Part shown: positions 53,935 through 64,000 of the stretch, in pieces | Numbering within the stretch: position 1 is the stretch's first letter | Layout: the number at the start of each line of letters is the position of its first letter | Assembly (NCBI GenBank): GCA_023548195.1 | Contig: JAJHZJ010000014.1 | Coordinates: 17,123,718-17,187,717 of the forward strand | DNA: 64,000 nucleotides | Direction: 5' to 3' | From: Bettongia penicillata ogilbyi | Taxonomy: Eukaryota > Chordata > Mammalia > Diprotodontia > Potoroidae | Program-made: the position numbers and the translations under genes | Notes under the pieces: generated by a model | What the model was told of the DNA's origin: nothing | What the model saw: only the letters and a program-made list of their open reading frames with translations | Database searches by the model: none

Positions 53935-56003
53935 GGAATACTTACTTTATTTCCCTCTATCTTATTTTCCTTCTGTTTATTCTGTTCTCTCTCTCCTTTT
54001 ACCATGTTCCTTCTCAAAATTATTTTGCTTCTGAGTACTGCTTCCCCCAATCTTTTCTATGAACACCCCCTCACTCTCCATCCCCTTCCTGTCCTGTTTT
54101 CCTGTAGGGTAAGATAGATTTCTATAAGCAACCGAGTATGTATGGTGTTTCCTTTTTGAACCATTTTGTGATGAGAATAAGGTTCGGGTGCTCTTCCTGA
54201 CCTCCCTCATTTTCTCCTCTGCTGTAGTAGCTTTCTTGCCTCATTTGAGAAAATTTATCATCTTCTACCTCTGTGTTCCCTCCTTCTCCCAGTGCATTGC
54301 ACTTTCTCACCCCTTTATTTTATTTTTTTTTTAGATATTCTATCATATTCATCTTGCTCCTTCCCTCTGTCTATGTATACTCCTAACTGCACTAATAATT
54401 ATGATTATGTTTTTAGGAGTTAGTATCATCTTCCTATGTAGGAATATAAAGTTAACGTTATTGAATCCCTTATGATTTTTCTTTGCTTTTTACCTTTTTA
54501 TGCTTCTCTTGAGTCTTGTATTTGAAAGTCAGATTTTCTGTTCAGCTCTGTTCTTTTCATTAGGAATGCCTGAACGTCTTCTATTTGATTGTGTCCATTT
54601 CTTTCCCCTAAAGTTCTCAGTTTTGCTGGGTATGTGATTCTTGGTTATAATCCTAACTCCTTTGTTCTTCAGAATATCATATTCCAACCCTTTCAATCCT
54701 TTAATATAGAAGTTTCTAGCTACATGCAATATTTCTTCTTGACATGAGAGCTCTGGAATTTGCCTATTATATTCCTGGGAGTTTCCATTTGGGGAATGTC
54801 TTTGAGGGGTGATCTGTGGGTCCTTTTCATTTCCATTTTTACTCTCTAAATCTAAGATATCAGGGCAGTTTTCCTTGATAATTTCTTGAAAGATGGTGTC
54901 TAGCTGTTTTTTTGAGGCAGTCCAATAATTTTTAAATTATTTCTCCTGGATCCAGTTTCTAGGTAAGTTTTTTCCATTGAGATGCTTCACATTGTCTTCT
55001 AATTTTTTTCATTCTTTTGGTTTTGTTTTATAATTTCTTTTGGTTTTGTTTTATAATTTCTTGATTTCTCATGAAATCATTAGCTTCCATTTGCTCCATT
55101 TTAATTTTTAAAAAATTATTTTCTTCAGTGAGCTTTTGGGCCTCCTTTTCCATCTGGCAAATTCTGCTTTTTAAGACATTCCTCTCCTTATTGACTTTTT
55201 GGACCTCTTTTGCCATTTGGGTTCGTCTAATTTTATTTTCTTAAGGATTTTTTTGGTTTCCTTTAGCAAGCTTGTGACTCATCTTTCATGATTTTCTTGC
55301 TTCACTCTCATTTCTCTTCCCAGTTTTTTTCCTCTGCTTTTTAAAGTTGATTTTTAAAATCCTTTCTGAGCTCTTTCTTTCATGGTTGGAGACCAATTTA
55401 TATCATAGAGGCTTTGTATCCTGGGGCTTTGGCTTTGTTGTCTTCTTCTGCCTTTATGTTTTGATCTTCCTTGTCAGCAATAATGAAAGAAAATACTTCA
55501 CCAAAAGAGTAAGAATCTATAGTGTTTCTTTTCCCCCTGTTTGCTCATTTTCCCGGACAAGTACTTGACTTGAGCTTTGTTAAGTAGAGGACTCCAGAAG
55601 CAGCATCTGCTTCAGCAGTGGCTGCAGCCACCATGGGGCTTGGGCTTGGGCTGGGGCTGGACCATGCTCCCCTCTCAGCCAGGTGAGAGACCCTTCTCAC
55701 TGACCTTTGAATCTGTCTTTAGCGTTTGTGGGTTGAGAAGTCAGGAATCCACAGTAGCTACCAGTGATTCAGTCCCCTACGGCCTGCTCCTGCTCAGTGT
55801 GCTCTACTCCCAGCCTGGTGTGATAGGTCCTTTCATCGACCTTGTGAATTGTCATGGACTGGACATTTGTTTCAGTCTGTCATTTTGTGGCTTCTGTGAC
55901 TCTAGAATTTGTTTAGAGTCATTTTTTACAGATTTATTGAGTGACATGGAGAGAGATCTGTAGCAGGTCTCTGCTTCTACTCTGCCATCTTGACTCTGCC
56001 CCC
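53935..56003 (-). mobile_element. Half-L1 (HAL1-like) copy 4, missing its 3' end
   Basis: Antisense. The 5' end is at about 55976-56003, then 5' UTR, ORF1 (about 55510-54490, broken) and 3' UTR to about 53935, where it stops at the position corresponding to about 50520 in copy 3. ORF1 pieces show MAKEVQKVNKERNVLKSRI, the EQMEANDFMRNQEI coiled coil and a C-terminal RPSKTEN-type end. LINE insertions lose 5' ends, so the missing 3' end points to a later deletion or recombination with the adjoining L1. Confidence 0.7.
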
Positions 56004-56004
56004 T

Positions 56005-56240
56005 AAAATTTTTTTTAAAAATTATTATACATGTTTATTTTTTACCTATTTAATTTTTCCCCTAATTATATGTAAAAGTATTTTTAAACTTTTTTTTTTA
56101 AGTTTTGACATCTAAATTCTATCCCTTCCTTCCCCTCCCCATTTGGTCTGTATACAGACTACATAAATTCTTTTTCTCAAGGCAGATAGCATTCTTTTCA
56201 TCATGTGTCGTTTGGAATTGTCTTGGATCATTGTTTAAAT
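56005..56240 (-). mobile_element. L1 3' UTR fragment
   Basis: Antisense 'cctaattatatgtaaaagta', 'aagttttgacatctaaattc', 'cagatagcattcttttcatc' and 'ggaattgtcttggatcattg' match the L1 3' end at 49820-50100 and 52900. Confidence 0.6.
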
Positions 56241-56480
56241 CATACTTCTTTCATAAAGTTTTCCCAAACCAACATTCTTTGGTGATCCTTCATTTCTCCA
56301 AATGCTCTTGCATTTCTTATCTGTACCCTTCATGTAGTTGTAACCTTGTATTTTTTAATTTCTCTTTTTGCAGCTAGCTTGTAAGCAAGCCTCTGCAAAG
56401 TTAGAGCCATATTTTATCCTTCAAGGACTCAAGGTCCTCGTGAATTAGGCATTCAGTGTTTGCTGCTGCTGATGATAGTG
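56240..56480 (+). mobile_element. Possible L2 3' end fragment
   Basis: A weak match to the L2 tail: 'catgtagttgtaac', 'agcttgtaagcaagcctctg' and 'aggcattcagtgtttgctgc' in the right order. It is short and eroded. Confidence 0.35.
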
Positions 56481-56869
56481 TCAGGAGAATTTTTACTAGT
56501 AATACTCCTATATAAGTTTGAAGGTCATATAAATGTTACTGTTGAGTTCTCATAAGCTTTTAACACATGTGAGAAAAAACTCTTTAACTTTGATCAGATT
56601 TACTTCTCAGACCATATTATGTGAGTTAAGATAAATATTCTGGTGCCATGTATCCTTTCTCATTTAAATGAGGTGGGAGTTTTATGAAAAAATTTGATAC
56701 TTTAACTCTGTTTTAATAGTAGCTAAAGTAATTCTTAAATTTGTTTTGGAATTTTTATTTTCCTCATGTAATTGTAGAAATGAATCTTTTTCTGATTGTC
56801 CCTAAAGCTAGTACCTCTAGTAACTTCACTATATTGATTATTTTCAATTTATCCTGTAGAGATTTTGTT

Positions 56870-59800
56870 TTTTAAATTAATTTTTAGTTTTCAACATTCA
56901 CTTTTCTATGATTTTGAGTTCTAAATTTCCCCCCTCCCTACCTTTCCCCCTTCTCACGATGGCATGCACTGTGATATAGGCTATACATGTACAGTCATCT
57001 TAAACATATTTAGTTGTGTTGTGAAAGAAGAATGAGAACAAAAGGGAAAAACCACAAGAAAGAAAGGACAAAGAACAATGAAAAAAGAGAAAATAGTATG
57101 CTTTGATCTGCATTCAGACTCCATAGTTCTTTCTCTGGATGTAGACAGCATTTTCCATTGTGAGTTTTTAGGATCTTAGATCATTACCTTGCTGAAAAGA
57201 GCTAAGTCTATCAAAGTTGGTCATCACACAATGTTTCTGTTACTGTGTACAGTGTTCTTCTGGTTCTGCTCACTTCACTCAGCATCAGTTCATGCAAGTC
57301 TTTCCAGGTTTTTCTGGTCTGCTTGCTCATCATTTCTTATAACACAATAGTATTTCATTACATTTATATACCATAACTTGTTTAGCCATTCCCCAGTTCA
57401 TGCATATCCCCTCAATTTCAAATTCTCTGCTACTTCAAAAAGAGCTGCTATAAAAAGTTTTGTACAAATAGGGTCCTTTTTCTTTTTCTTTGATCTCTTT
57501 GGGACACAGACCTAGTAGTGATATATTGCTAGGTCAAAGGATATGTACAGTTTTATAACCCTTTGGGTGTAGTTTTAAATTGTTCTCCAGAATGGTTGGA
57601 CTAGTTCACAATTCTGCTAGCAATGTATTAGTGTCCAGATTTTTCCACATTCCCTCCATCATTCATCATTTTCCTTTTCTGTGATGTTAGTCAATCTGAT
57701 AGGTAGGAGATGGTACCTCAGGGTTGTTTTACTTTGCATTTCTCAAATCAGTATTGATTTAGGACATTTTTTTCATGCAACTGTTGATAACTTTCTTCTT
57801 CTGCAAACTCTCTCTTCATATCCTTTGTCTATCAATTGAGAATTGGATCTTGTTTTCATTAATTTGACTCTGTTTTCTGTATATTTTAAAGGTGAGGCTT
57901 TTATGAGAGACACTGGCAGTAAAAATTGTTTCCCAACCTCCTTCTTCCCTCCAAATCTTGGCTTTATTTGTGCAAAACTTTTTAATTTAATGTCATCAAA
58001 ATTATCCATTTTGCATTTCATTGTGTTCTCTGTCTCTTTTTTGGTCATAAATAAATACAGTCCCCACAGATCTGAAAGGTAAACTATTCCTTGCTTTCTT
58101 AATTTGCTTATAGTGTCACCTTTTATGTCTACATTGTGTACTCATTTTGACCTTATCTTGATATACCATGTAAGATGTTGGTCTATGCCTAGTTTCTGTC
58201 ATAGTTTCCTAGTTTTCCCAGCAGTTTTTGTCACATTTTGAGTTCTTATCCCAGAAGCTGGAGTCTTTGGGTTTATCAATTAATAGATTTACTGTAGTTG
58301 TTGATGCCTGTGTCTTGTCTACTACTTGTCTACCAATTCCACTGATCCACCACTGTTTTTCTTAGCCATTGCCAAGTAGTTTTGATGATTGTTCCCTTTT
58401 AATACAGTTTTATGTCTGGTATGGCTAGGTCATCTTCCCTTGCATTTCTTTTTGCTAATTCCCTTGATTTCTGGGTCTTTTGTTCTTCCAGATGAATTTT
58501 GTTATTATTTTTTCTAGCTCTATCAAATAGTTTTTTGGTAGTTTGATTGGTATGACACTAAATAGGGAAACTAATTTAAGTAGGGTTGTCATTTTTATTA
58601 TATTAATTCAACCTAGCCCTGAGCAAGTGATATTTTTTTACTTATTTACATCTGACTTTATTTGTACAAAAAGTGTTTTGTAATCGTGTTTATGTAATTC
58701 CTGGGTCTTGATAGGTAGACTTCTAAATACTTTATATTGCCTACAATTACTTTAAATAGAATTTCTCTATCTCCTGCTACTGGGCTTTGCAAATTAGTTA
58801 TATATAGAAATGCTTCTGATTTATGTGAGTTTATTTTATATCCTGCAATTTTGCTAAAGTTGTTAAGTTCAAGTAGTTTTTTAGTTGGTTTTCTAGGATT
58901 CTCTTAGTATACCATCGTATCACCTGCAAAGAATGATAGCTTTATTTCTTCACTGCCTATTCTTTTCCTTCAATTTCTTTTTCTTCTCTTATTACTAAAG
59001 CTAACATTTCTAGTACAATATTGAATAACAGTGGTGATAATGAACATTCTTGTTTCACCCCTGATCTTATTAGAAATGCCTCTAGTTTATCTCCATTATA
59101 TATAACGCATGCTGATGGATTTTAGATAGATGCTACTTATCATTTTAAGTTAAACTCCATTGATTCCTACACTCTCTAGTATTTTTAGTAAGGAATGGGT
59201 GCTATAATTTGTCAAAAGCTTTTTCTGCATCTATTGAGATGATCATATGATTTCTGTTAATTTTGTTATTGATAAGGTCAGTTATGCTGATAGTTTTCCT
59301 AATATTTCAGCCAGCCTACATTCCTGGTATAAATCCTACCTGGTCATAGTGTATTATCCTTGTGTTAATTGGCTGTTATCTTTTTGCTAGTATATTATTT
59401 AAAATTTTTGTATGTGTATTTATTAGGGAAATTGGTCTTTACTTTTCCTTCTCTGTTTTGGCTTTTCCTGGTTTAGGTATCATAACACTATATTTGTATC
59501 TTAAAAAGTATTTTGTAGGACTCTTTCTTTGCCTATTCTCCCAAATAGTTTATATGGTACAAAAATTAATTGTTTTCTAAATGGTTGGTAGAATTCTTTT
59601 GTAAATCCATCTGACTCTGGAGATTTTTTCTTAGGGAGTTCATTGATGACTTGTTCAATTTCTTTTTCTGAGATGGTGTTATTTAGATATTTTATTTTCC
59701 TCTTCTATTAATCTGGGCAATGTATATATTTGTAAATATTCATACATTTCACTTAGATTGTCTGATTTATTTGCACACAGTTGGGCAAAATAGTTTCTAA

Positions 59801-60310
59801 TTATTATTTTAATTTCCTCTTCATTGGTGGTGACTTCATTCTTTTCATTTTTGATACTGGTAATTTGGTTTTCTTCTTTTTTAATCAAATTAACTAAAGG
59901 TTTATTTTACTGGGGTTTTTTTTTATAGTTTTCTTAATTTCAATTTTATTAATCTGTCCATTAATTTTCAGAATTTTTAATTTGGTATTTAATTGGCGAT
60001 TTTTAATTTGTTCCTTTTCTAACTATTTTAGTTGTATGTCCAATTCATTACTGATTTCCTCTTTCTCAGTTTTATTTATGTAAGCTTTTTTTTCCCCCGA
60101 AGAACTGCTTTGGCTGCATCCCATAAGTTTTGGTATGTTGTCTTATTATTGTGATTTTCTTGGATGTAGTCGTTGATTGTTTCTGCGATTTGTTGTTTGA
60201 CCCTTTCATTCTTTAGGATTAGATTATTTAGTTTCTAATTAATTTTTAGTTCATCTTGTATGGCCCTTTATCACTGTAATTTCTATTGCATCATGATCTG
60301 AAAAGGATGC
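56870..60310 (-). mobile_element. L1, 3.4-kb antisense copy (3' UTR through pre-RT of ORF2)
   Basis: The longest single L1 here. The 3' UTR spans about 56880-57560. The ORF2 C-terminus follows (57773-58048 frame with MKCKMDNFDDIKLKSF), then the RT region at about 58900-59300 and the pre-RT phrase at 59679-59888 (QITSIKNEKNEVTTNEEEI ... NYFAQLCANK), typical of L1 ORF2. It is 5'-truncated at about 60310 within the endonuclease-RT linker. Stops and frameshifts throughout show it is inactive. Confidence 0.88.
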
Positions 60311-60644
60311 CTCCCCACCAGGGACTGTGCTGAAGCACGTGGAGGTGCTGTCTCATATTTCTCCTTGTAGTTAGTTACTCATTGCTTTGGCTCAGGTGGC
60401 TTATCTATCCCCCAGGGGCGGTTGGTGGTGGTAGTAGCACTACTGTCTCCATTTTAGTGGTATTTAAAGAAGAGAATATGAATAAAAAGGCCTCTTTGCT
60501 TGTTGTTACTTGTTAGGAAGTCTAAGCACTAAATCTCATGTGCTTTTACTCATAGCAACACTTAGAACCTTTAATTACATGAATCTTTACTGAGTACCTA
60601 TTAGATATAAGGAACTATCCCAGATAAGTGGGAATAGTAATGAA

Positions 60645-60775
60645 AACAACAACAGTAACTCATATTTATGGAATACTTCTTTAAGTTTGGCAGGTACTTT
60701 CCTTATGCCAACCCTGAAATAGAGAGTAAAAATATTTGTGTCCTCCTATTACAGATGACGAAATAAGGAGCTTGT
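60645..60775 (-). mobile_element. MIR fragment
   Basis: Antisense MIR: 'agtaactcatatttatggaa', 'tttggcaggtactttcctta', and 'attacagatgacgaaataag'. The last string could be mistaken for an exon start because of the CAG before it. Confidence 0.6.
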
Positions 60776-60984
60776 TTTATTGTGGCAAAGTTGTCAGGTA
60801 TATATTCTGGCATTTACTGAAAATGATAGCTGACAAATCAGGAGGGGAGAATATAGAAAAAATGATGTAGACATAAACTTGGAAAATATGACTGATTGAG
60901 ATTGTTTAGGGGAAAACAGTTTACATACTCTAATATTCTCTTGATATCACAATCATGTAGCATAGTAGTAGGATATTCATATAA

Positions 60985-61065
60985 AATTCCAGTGTTCAAA
61001 GCCCTTCATAATCTGTACCTTACCAGTCTCTTTACACCTTACCCTCCTCTTCTCCCCCTTCCCTC
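60985..61065 (+). mobile_element. L2-type LINE fragment
   Basis: 'cagtgttcaaagcccttcat', 'aatctgtaccttaccagtct' and 'ctttacaccttaccctcctc' match the L2 3' coding region seen at 15850-15930. Only about 80 bases are recognisable. Confidence 0.45.
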
Positions 61066-61573
61066 TTGTGAAAGAATGTTAAGGGGTCCCTTGAACTTGT
61101 CTTTCTGAGGTGTTATATTTTCCAGAAACACTGGACCCAGAGTATAGAGGAGGCCCTGAATGTGTCAAGGACAAAATCCCCTCTCAGCTGATATAATGTG
61201 TTGTTTGCATCCCAAGCTGGACTCCATGTGTGTCCTTGGGAGTCAAGATAGGTACCAGTTAGTCTGCTTTAGGCTGAGAAACTGCTTATGTAACTGGAAC
61301 CCTTGTAGATAAACAGAAGATCATATCTCCATAGTCTAGTAGTTCCCAAGGGAAAAAAATATGGCTTTTGTCTTTGCCTTATTCCTCCCCCTGTGGAAGG
61401 GTTTTGTTCTATTCCCACATTTACTGCACCTTTCCCCTTCCTGTGCCACTCCCCCTTAGGTGGAGATTTCTTTCCTTTTTCCTACTGTTATAAAAATGCA
61501 AACTTCTTTATGAATTGTGAACTCTTTGGGTTCTACATACATGTTCATTTCTCTTTTAATAAATGTAGTTTTC

Positions 61574-63347
61574 TTTTTTTGTAAAAAAAAAATCTATTCA
61601 TTTATTTTTAGTTTTCAACATTCATTTCCACAAGATTTTGAGTTCCAAACTTTCTCCCCATCTCTCTCCTCCCCCACACCCCAAAACACTGTACATTCTG
61701 ATTACCCCTTCCCCTTATCTGCCTTCCCTTCTGTCACACCCCTCCCTTACCTTATCCTCATCTTCTCTCTTTTCTGGTAGCACAAGATAGATTTCTATAC
61801 CCCATTACCTGTATTTCTTATTTCCCAGTTGCATGCAAAAACAATTCTAAACATTTGTTCCTAAAACTTTGAGTTCCATCTTCTCGCCTTTCCTTCTTCC
61901 CCATCCATCCCCACTAAGAAGGCAAGCAATTCAATATAGGCTATAACATGTGTAGTTATGCAAAAGAATTCCATAATAGTCATGTTGTGAAAGACTAACT
62001 ATATTTCCTTCCATCCTATCCTGGCCCCTATTTATTCTATTCTCTCTTTAGTTCTTGCCCCTCCCCTAAAATATTTGCTTCTAATTACTCCCTCCTCTCA
62101 TTTGCCCTCCCTTCTATCATCCCTCAACCCCAGTTATCCCCTTTTCCATTACTTTCCTCTAGTGTAAGATAGATTTTCATACCTCCATTCTAATTTTTAA
62201 AGAACTGTTTTCTTCAGTGAGCTTTTGAACTTCTTTTTCCATTTGACTAATTCTGGTTTTTAAAGCATTCTTGTCCTCATTGGCTTTTTGGACCTCTTTT
62301 GCCATTTGGGTTAGTCTCTTTTTAAAGGTGTTATTTTCTTTAGCATTTTTTTGGGTCTCCTTTAGCAAGCTATTGACTCACTTTTCATGATTTTCTTTCT
62401 TCGTGCTCATTTTTCTTCCCAATTTTTCCTCCACCTCTCTTACTTGATTTTCAAAATCCGTTTTGAGCCCTTCCATGGCCTGAGACCATTGCATATTTAT
62501 TTTGGAGGTTTTCAATGTATAACCCTTTGATGTCTTTGTCTGATGGTATGCTTTGTTCATCCTCATCAGAAAGGATGGAAGAAAATAACCTGTTCACCAA
62601 GAAAATAATTTTCTATAGTCTTATTTTTTTCCCCCTTTTTTTGGCATTTTCCCAGTCAGTTACTTGACTTTTGAGTCCTTTGTCAAGTGAAGGGTATATT
62701 CTAGGGACCTGTAAACTCTCAGTTCCTCAAAGGTGGCACAACCAAAGAAGAGGAATTTACTCCTCTCCTGACCTGTGCTCTGGTCTGGGAGCAACCACAA
62801 GTTTTTCTTCCTAGGATCTGCGAGTAGGATTCCATCTCTTGAGCCTCCACCAGCTCCACCATACCAGAGCTCCTCCTCACTCCAGGGCTGAGATTCAGAT
62901 CAGCTGCTTGATTTTCCCCAGGGTCTTTAGGCAGAGTTCTCTGCTGCTGCAGTGACTGTGTTAGGGCTAGAACCCTCCTCCCTTCTTCCCCACGTGAAAG
63001 ATCTTTCTCACTGACTTTTGAAGTTGTCTTTGTCATTTGTGGGTTGAGAAATCTGGGAACTGCAGCTGTTGCCTGTGATTCTGAGCCCTGAAGCCTGCTG
63101 CAGTTCTGTCCCTGTTGCTCTGGGAGGCCAAGGCTGGGTTGCACTCTGCTCTGAGCCTGGTGTGATAGACCTTTCGTTTCAGTCTTCCAGGCTGTCTTCA
63201 ACTGGAAATCTCTTTCACTCTGTTATTTTGTGGCTTCTGCTCCTCTAGAATTTGGTTAGAGTCATTTTTTTACAGGTATTTTGTGGGCTGTGGGAGGAGA
63301 GCTGCAGCAGGTCTGTCTTACTCCACCATCTTGGCTCTGCCTCCAAA
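61574..63347 (-). mobile_element. Half-L1 (HAL1-like) copy 5, internally deleted
   Basis: Antisense. The 5' end is at about 63345, the 5' UTR includes an open 160-codon stretch (63201-62719), and the ORF1 N-terminus and coiled coil lie at 62566-62185 (QVREVEEKLGRKM; AKEVQKANEDKNALKTRI; ENSSLKIRME). At about 62185 the coiled coil jumps straight into the 3' UTR, so the RRM and C-terminal domains are deleted. The 3' end and A-tail lie at about 61574-61600. A 12-bp near-match (61562-61573 and 63348-63359, one difference) is a likely target duplication. Confidence 0.78.
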
Positions 63348-63379
63348 AATCTAGTTTTCATGTTAAGTTTTTGTGAAGT

Positions 63380-63795
63380 TATGATTGCCTGTTGATACTC
63401 TTCAATGCAGTGACACTAGCCTTCTTGTGCCTCCTTATACCTAACACTCTGTTTCCAGAATCTAGATATTTTCCCTGGATTTTTTTCATGCCTGCTGGAA
63501 TCCTCTCCTCTTTGTCTCCACATCCTGGCTTCCTTTGCTTCCTTCAAGTTCTGACTGAAATTCAGCCATTTATAGGAAGTCTTTCCCAACCTCCACTAAT
63601 TCTAGTACCTACCCTCTCTTGATTATTTCCAGTTTATCCTATACATACTTGTTCATACATAGTTGTTTACATGTTATCTCTTCTACTAGACTGAGAACAG
63701 AGACTGTCTTTTACCTTTGTATCCCCAACACTTTTTACAGTTCCTGTAACAAAGGAGATACTGATTAAACTTTCATTAATTATCACCTGATACTA
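63380..63795 (+). mobile_element. L2 LINE, 3' end
   Basis: Sense L2 tail: 'gacactagccttcttgtgcc', 'cctttgcttccttcaagttc', 'aggaagtctttcccaacctc', 'tccagtttatcctatacata', 'acagagactgtcttttacct' and 'agatactgattaaactttca'. Confidence 0.75.
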
Positions 63796-63928
63796 GAGTA
63801 GGCATGTAATAAATGATGAGTATTTTTAGGAACATTTCTACTGATAATTTTTTTCTTTTGATACATTTTTTGAAAGATTCATACAAAATAGCTTAAATGT
63901 TAAAAGTTTGTTACTTAGTATTCCTTAT

Positions 63929-63989
63929 TTCTCTCTCTCTCTGTCTCACACACACACACACACATACACACACACAGATACACACACCA
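63929..63989. repeat. (TC)n-(CA)n compound microsatellite
   Basis: A CT run followed by CA repeats with a few interruptions near the window end. Confidence 0.95.
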
Positions 63990-64000
63990 TGGAATATCTT

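Larger units (their letters stand above)
38241..64000 (+). other. BRMS1L: BRMS1L intron 1 (5' part)
   Basis: The window right of the exon 1 donor is first intron. It consists mainly of antisense LINE sequence plus three half-L1 copies, listed separately. I searched for the conserved next coding segment (acidic MDDEDCER-type) and did not see it. Stretches without a recognised feature are about 49530-49790, 56480-56870, 60310-60640 and 61070-61560. Confidence 0.8.

Noticed and set aside
60745..60775. Possible BRMS1L exon 2 start (acceptor-like CAG followed by GATGACGA)
   Set aside because: The reading frame does not continue with BRMS1L residues, and the string is part of an antisense MIR.

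Overview
The window is mammalian nuclear DNA, most likely from a marsupial. It is AT-rich, almost all non-coding, and built from nested retrotransposons of metatherian type: L1, ORF1-only half-L1 (HAL1-like) elements, L2 and CR1/L3-clade LINEs, an RTE-like LINE, tRNA-derived CORE-SINEs/MIRs, endogenous retrovirus debris and a hAT fossil. The species cannot be fixed from the sequence alone.

Only two host genes are supported, each by its first coding exon inside a CpG island. RALGAPA1 (catalytic alpha-1 subunit of the Ral GTPase-activating complex) starts on the minus strand at 13422; its exon 1 coding part ends at 13317, and bases 1-13316 are the start of its intron 1. BRMS1L (subunit of the Sin3-HDAC corepressor) starts on the plus strand at 38099; its exon 1 ends at 38240, and 38241-64000 is intron 1. 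The genes diverge and are about 24.7 kb apart, matching the neighbouring divergent pair on human 14q13.2. No second exon of either gene was recognised. Promoter-type motifs are visible: YY1, X-box, CRE and CArG box near RALGAPA1, and a ZNF143-type motif and CCAAT box near BRMS1L.

Layout. 1-13.3 kb: RALGAPA1 intron 1, with L2, MIR, a hAT transposase fossil (3.4-4.2 kb), and a full-length half-L1 (7376-10087) with a perfect 14-bp target duplication inside an older L2. 13.1-14.1 kb: RALGAPA1 CpG promoter. 14.1-37.8 kb: intergenic, with L2, MIR, retroviral fragments (18-20.6 and about 22.7-27 kb), an RTE-like LINE 3' end, L1 pieces, and a second half-L1 nested in an L1 (32.9-35.9 kb). 37.8-38.7 kb: BRMS1L CpG promoter. 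38.7-64 kb: BRMS1L intron 1, a thick pile of antisense L1/L2/CR1 and three more half-L1 copies, one with a likely 20-bp 3' transduction.

I found no undescribed biological system. The most useful observations are the five-copy ORF1-only LINE family with readable nesting order, a near-perfect 49-bp inverted repeat 3.4 kb apart, a perfect 83-bp tandem duplication inside a decayed L1, and an unexplained 183-codon Cys-rich open frame at 28890-29441.
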